This document shows positions 60,827 to 64,000 of a stretch of 64,000 nucleotides of DNA, in pieces. Below the pieces are notes generated by a model, which saw nothing but the letters and a program-made list of their open reading frames with translations, ran no database searches and was not told where the DNA came from. The stretch's first letter is position 1. The number at the start of each line of letters is the position of its first letter. Source of the DNA: Diadophis punctatus similis (Eukaryota > Chordata > Lepidosauria > Squamata > Dipsadidae); assembly GCA_023053685.1 (NCBI GenBank), contig JALIGW010000063.1, positions 1,965,614-2,029,613 on the forward strand, written 5' to 3'. The position numbers and the translations under genes are program-made.

Positions 60827-60985
60827 ACAAGGCAAGGCAAGGCAAGGCAAGGCAAGGCAAGGCAAGGCAAGGCAAGGCAAAGCAAGGCAAAGCAAAGCAA
60901 AGCAAAGCAAAGCAAAGCAAAGCAAAGCAAAGCAAAGCAAAGCAAAGCAAAGCAAAGCAAAGCAAAGCAAAGCAAAGCAAAGCAA
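60827..60985. repeat. (AAGGC)n to (AAGCA)n microsatellite
   Basis: About ten AAGGC units followed by about twenty AAAGC units with a sharp change near 60880-60895. Confidence 0.97.
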
Positions 60986-61159
60986 AATGGGTGAGTAGAC
61001 AAGCCTTCATTGCAAAGGGGTGGAACTTCCAATTCACTGGGGACAGGACTCAAAATTTGGATATTATGGGCATCAAATAAAATGCCATCTTTTGTTCCTT
61101 AAGCCTTAAGACCTGGTTCTGTATATAGCTTCAGATCCCAATGATGGAGCATCACAATG

Positions 61160-61460
61160 GAGATGGGTTTTTTAAAAAGTTTTTTATTTATAATACAGTT
61201 AAAACCAAAACATACAAACAACAAAACAAACAAAGACCAAAATACATAAATGTAGGTACTTGACGGATTGTCCAGCTTTCATATTTACATTTGGTCATTC
61301 CTTTTTCCGTTTTCTTTCTTATCATATAGAATCTAATTTTTAATAAAATTTCTATTTTGATTGCAATTTAAATTTTCATTGTTTTAGAAATATTTTTCTT
61401 TTATGATTTTAATGCTTTTAATGTTGTAAGCCGCACAGAGTTGTTTCAAAAAAAGATTTT
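61160..61460. other. AT-rich stretch, no gene seen
   Basis: Low-complexity A/T sequence ending GTTGTAAGCCGCACAGAG, which resembles a CR1 3'UTR. No open frame. Confidence 0.5.
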
Positions 61461-61464
61461 TTAA

Positions 61465-61945
61465 AAAATCTGTCTTGTTTGCTAATCAATTGAAAAACAA
61501 AACCTTGAAGGTTGATTACCAGAACACAAGATGACTATTTTAAAGGAATTGTGTGATTTATTGGGCTGGTAAAGTTCTTGAACTTTTTAAAACTTTACTT
61601 AAACCAGAAATTACTAGTGAAGGCAGACAAATCCTTTAGGAGACAACTGAAATGGATTTACTGGAGTTAGAAATGCACTTGGATGACCATTAAAAAATTG
61701 AGCAAGACATTCCGGAATACCCCTACAGACTGAAATACATGTAGATTTTTTGCAATTATTTCATGGAAAGTACAAGTGGACTTAAAGATAATAAGAACTC
61801 CAAAAAGAAGAAAATATGATAGAAGAAAACAGGAGTCAAATTATTTATTTATTTATTGTATTTAAGAATGGTTGGGAGAAAAAAGGAATATAACATATAT
61901 ACATACATATACATATACATATATATAGTACATATACATATATAT
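61465..61945. repeat. Interspersed repeat (copy of 20330-20690) plus (ATTT)n and TA-rich microsatellites
   Basis: Collinear with 20330-20690 up to the (ATTT)n tract at 61843. TATATACATACATA-type repeats follow to about 61945. Confidence 0.75.
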
Positions 61946-62027
61946 CTGATGACCTGGGGCACGTCACAGAGATCACACAAATTTTCCCAAACCTTTCCAC
62001 ATTTCTGGCAAGTCCGAGAGTAAAGTG

Positions 62028-62150
62028 ATCTCCCTCTCCCTATCCATCTCCCTCTCCTTCTCCCTCTCCTCTCTCCTGCTCCCTCTCCCTCTCCCTCTCC
62101 CTCTCCCTCTCTCCCTCCCTCCCTCCCTCCCCCTCCCCCCTCTCCCTCTC
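62028..62150. repeat. (CTCCCT)n polypyrimidine tract
   Basis: Strongly strand-biased C/T run of over 100 bp. Confidence 0.93.
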
Positions 62151-62490
62151 TCACACCCACCTCAAGCAGCCTCTTGCTGCAAATAGTCCAGCCCAATGCT
62201 GTGAGCACCATGGCTGCAAATACAGCAGGGCGAGTCAAGGAGTCCAGAAAGCAAGTCTAGGAATGCAAGTAATCCAGTAATTCACAAAGAATGCAAAGAA
62301 TCCAGGAAAGTCCAAACGTCAGCAGTCAACACTCCAGGAATTCAGCATTTGTTCCCAAAAAATGCCCCTCCCCACAGTGTTTCCTTAAGTCTCAGCCCCA
62401 AGGTGTGCCTTGTGAAGAGGGGCGGGGTGCTCTCCTCCCAAGTAGTTGAGTCAGTCTGTACTGTTCTTGCCTTCTCTCCACTCTCTGTGC
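62151..62490. other. No recognisable gene
   Basis: Unclassified sequence; AATCCAGGAAAGTCC-type motifs suggest an old repeat, but nothing can be named. Confidence 0.5.
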
Positions 62491-62695
62491 CAGGGGTGGA
62501 TTCCTAAATTTTTTACTACCACTCTGTAGGCGTGGCTTATTTTGTGGGTGTGGCTTGATGGTCATGTGACTGGGTGGGAGTGGCTTGCCGGCCATGTGAC
62601 CGGGTGGGGGTGGCTTGACAGCCATGTGACTGGGTGGGGAGTGGCTTGCCGGTCATGTGACCATGTGGGAGTGGCTTGCCAGTCATGTGACTGAT
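62490..62695. repeat. About 31-bp minisatellite in a hAT-like repeat
   Basis: Five or so units of GGGAGTGGCTTGCCGGTCAT and GTGACTGGGT type, after GCCAGGGGTGGATTCCTA, a terminus similar to the element near position 45. Confidence 0.85.
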
Positions 62696-62840
62696 TATCA
62701 CCACCACCACAGGGCAAATCAAACTGTTTTCTGTTTTCACCCAACAATGTGCAGTCTTTTCAGGAAGGATATTCCTCAACAAACAGGAAAGATGTGTCTA
62801 ATAAGTTAGATCAAGAAGAATGAATGTCATAGCCATAGGT

Positions 62841-62986
62841 CAGGGGTGGCCAAGCTATGGTTCTTTGAGGACCTGTGGACTTCAACTCCTAGATTTCCTG
62901 AGCTAGCCATGCATGCATCGCTGGCTCAGGAATTCTGGGAGTTGAAGTCCACAGGTCCTCAAAGAACCATAGTTTGGCCACCCCTG
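62841..62986. mobile_element. Palindromic MITE
   Basis: 146 bp, CAGGGGTGGCCAAGCTATGG at one end and CCATAGTTTGGCCACCCCTG at the other; the arms (GACCTGTGGACTTCAACTCC and its complement) pair almost throughout. Flanks CCATAGGT and CCATATAGGT resemble an 8-bp hAT TSD with a 2-bp change. Confidence 0.88.
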
Positions 62987-63149
62987 CCATATAGGTATAT
63001 TCACAGAGCAATACAGATTTCTTTTCCTGAAATGTATTCCTCAGTTCACTTTGAATATATGAATTAGATTCAGTACTTTGGTCAGTCCAAGTAGCTATTC
63101 AAAAGGTAGTGGTGTCATGGTTAGAAGCAATGGTAAAGCAAGATATGGA

Positions 63150-63400
63150 TTTAAAACCAGAAATATTTTGTTGAGTATTTCAAAGGGATTACATATTTAA
63201 CAATGTTAGCAGCTGCTGGAATTGTGTTTGCACAATAGTGGAAACAGTGGAAAAACAAAGATATGAAAATGAAATAAAGGAAATATTACAATGTGCAGAA
63301 ATGAATACATTAACAATTAAAATCAAGGAGAAGGCTTCAAATATTTTTTAACATGGGATTTGTTTTATCAATGGCTAACAGAAACAGAAGGGATTATGAA
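63150..63400 (+). mobile_element. L1 ORF2 C-terminal remnant
   Basis: Degenerate reading NNVSSCWNCVC-like and later frames (AAAGIVFAQ, WKQWKNKDMKMK) resemble the far C-terminus of L1 ORF2 (compare TAARLLVAQYWN in the antisense L1 at 36500). Very decayed. Confidence 0.5.
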
Positions 63401-64000
63401 AGAAAACACCAAGTGTCTTGCAAGGAAAGGTCACATAAATATGTAAGCAAATAGCCCTTTTCCTTAAAGAAAAAGCACAGGGAAAAGCACCAGCTTAATT
63501 CTTAAATACACCCATTAAGGGGAATCATAAGGCTAAAAGTAGCTGACCTGGAACTCCCCCTTTCCTGTTTCCTGGCAGAACTAACCCCCGGGATAGACCA
63601 AGATTAACCTAGGAATACAGGAAAACAAAAGCAGGGCAATCAGAAACCCATCAAGATGCAGGAGCTTACAAAGCCACACAGAGATTGTCAGAAATACACT
63701 CTCCTGTCCTTCTTGAGCAGGGGGTTGATTGATCCACAAGGTCCCTTCCCTTCCAATTCTGCTAATGTTAATGTTTTTTTTTTTAAAAAAAACTTATTTT
63801 CCACAAGGCAACAGTATTGAACCAAAATCTCGCAAACCATTTGGCTGTTCAAACTTGGCAACTGTAAGACTAACAATTCTCCAGGCAGCATAGCTGGCTG
63901 GAGAAATCTAGGAGTTGAAGTTCACAAGTCTTAAAGTTGCCTGCTTTGGACTACCAGGAGACATGCATCCCTATTCCCTGCAGTTAAGTGAAACAGTTGT
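63401..64000. other. No recognisable gene
   Basis: No open frame or motif of note apart from a T/A homopolymer junction near 63775-63792. GGCAACTTTAAGACTTGTGAACTTC (read on the minus strand) at about 63917-63943 is a common snake repeat-like motif. Confidence 0.5.

Noticed and set aside
62537..62782. Proline/histidine-rich repeat protein on the minus strand
   Set aside because: Product of a roughly 31-bp minisatellite read in frame; no supporting signals.

Overview
The window comes from a vertebrate nuclear genome, almost certainly a snake. The sequence shows three tandem, same-strand (+) vomeronasal type-2 receptor (V2R, class C GPCR) genes with vertebrate GT-AG introns, embedded in squamate-type repeats: CR1 and L1 LINEs, tRNA-derived SINEs, a Penelope-like element, hAT elements, a Ty3/Gypsy LTR element and an R4/Dong-type LINE. 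A LINE tail that runs into an (ATTCT)n array matches the CR1-L3 'Snake1' tail reported to seed AATAG microsatellites in snakes. There are no operons, CRISPR arrays or rRNA genes.

Layout. 1-2.6 kb: a GC-rich block, a CR1 fragment and the 5' flank of V2R-A. 2.6-14.2 kb: V2R-A, six exons, open reading frame intact. 14.3-21.4 kb: an L1 carrying a 1.5 kb hAT element with two giant foldbacks, a CR1-L3 tail, microsatellites and a lone decayed V2R exon 2. 21.4-27.5 kb: an R4/Dong-like LINE inside a (TAA)n tract, a short hAT element, unclassified repeats and the 5' flank of V2R-B. 27.5-46.8 kb: V2R-B, six exons with one nonsense codon in exon 3. Its introns hold a complete Gypsy provirus-like insertion, an antisense L1, and a near-full-length CR1 inside a Penelope remnant. 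46.9-53.5 kb: Penelope terminal repeat, a second lone V2R exon 2, two CR1s in opposite orientation and the 5' flank of V2R-C. 53.5-60.1 kb: V2R-C, compact and intact. 60.2-64 kb: repeats only.

The three genes share exon phases and exact lengths for exons 2-6 (292, 795, 213, 127 and 905 nt). They differ in length only by a leucine-codon run in the signal peptide, predicting 850, 847 and 849 residues for A, B and C. The product class is a pheromone or chemosignal receptor of vomeronasal neurons: an extracellular Venus flytrap domain (exons 1-4), a cysteine-rich linker (exon 5) and a 7TM domain (exon 6). Shared flanks and the two exon-2 relics suggest the array grew by duplicating a unit made of a dead V2R fragment plus a live gene, with a pitch near 25 kb. 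Transposon insertions after duplication then made the three copies very different in genomic length (11.5, 19.3 and 6.7 kb).

All exon boundaries were placed by reading splice sites and comparing the three paralogues. Family names rest on recognised motifs, not on database searches.
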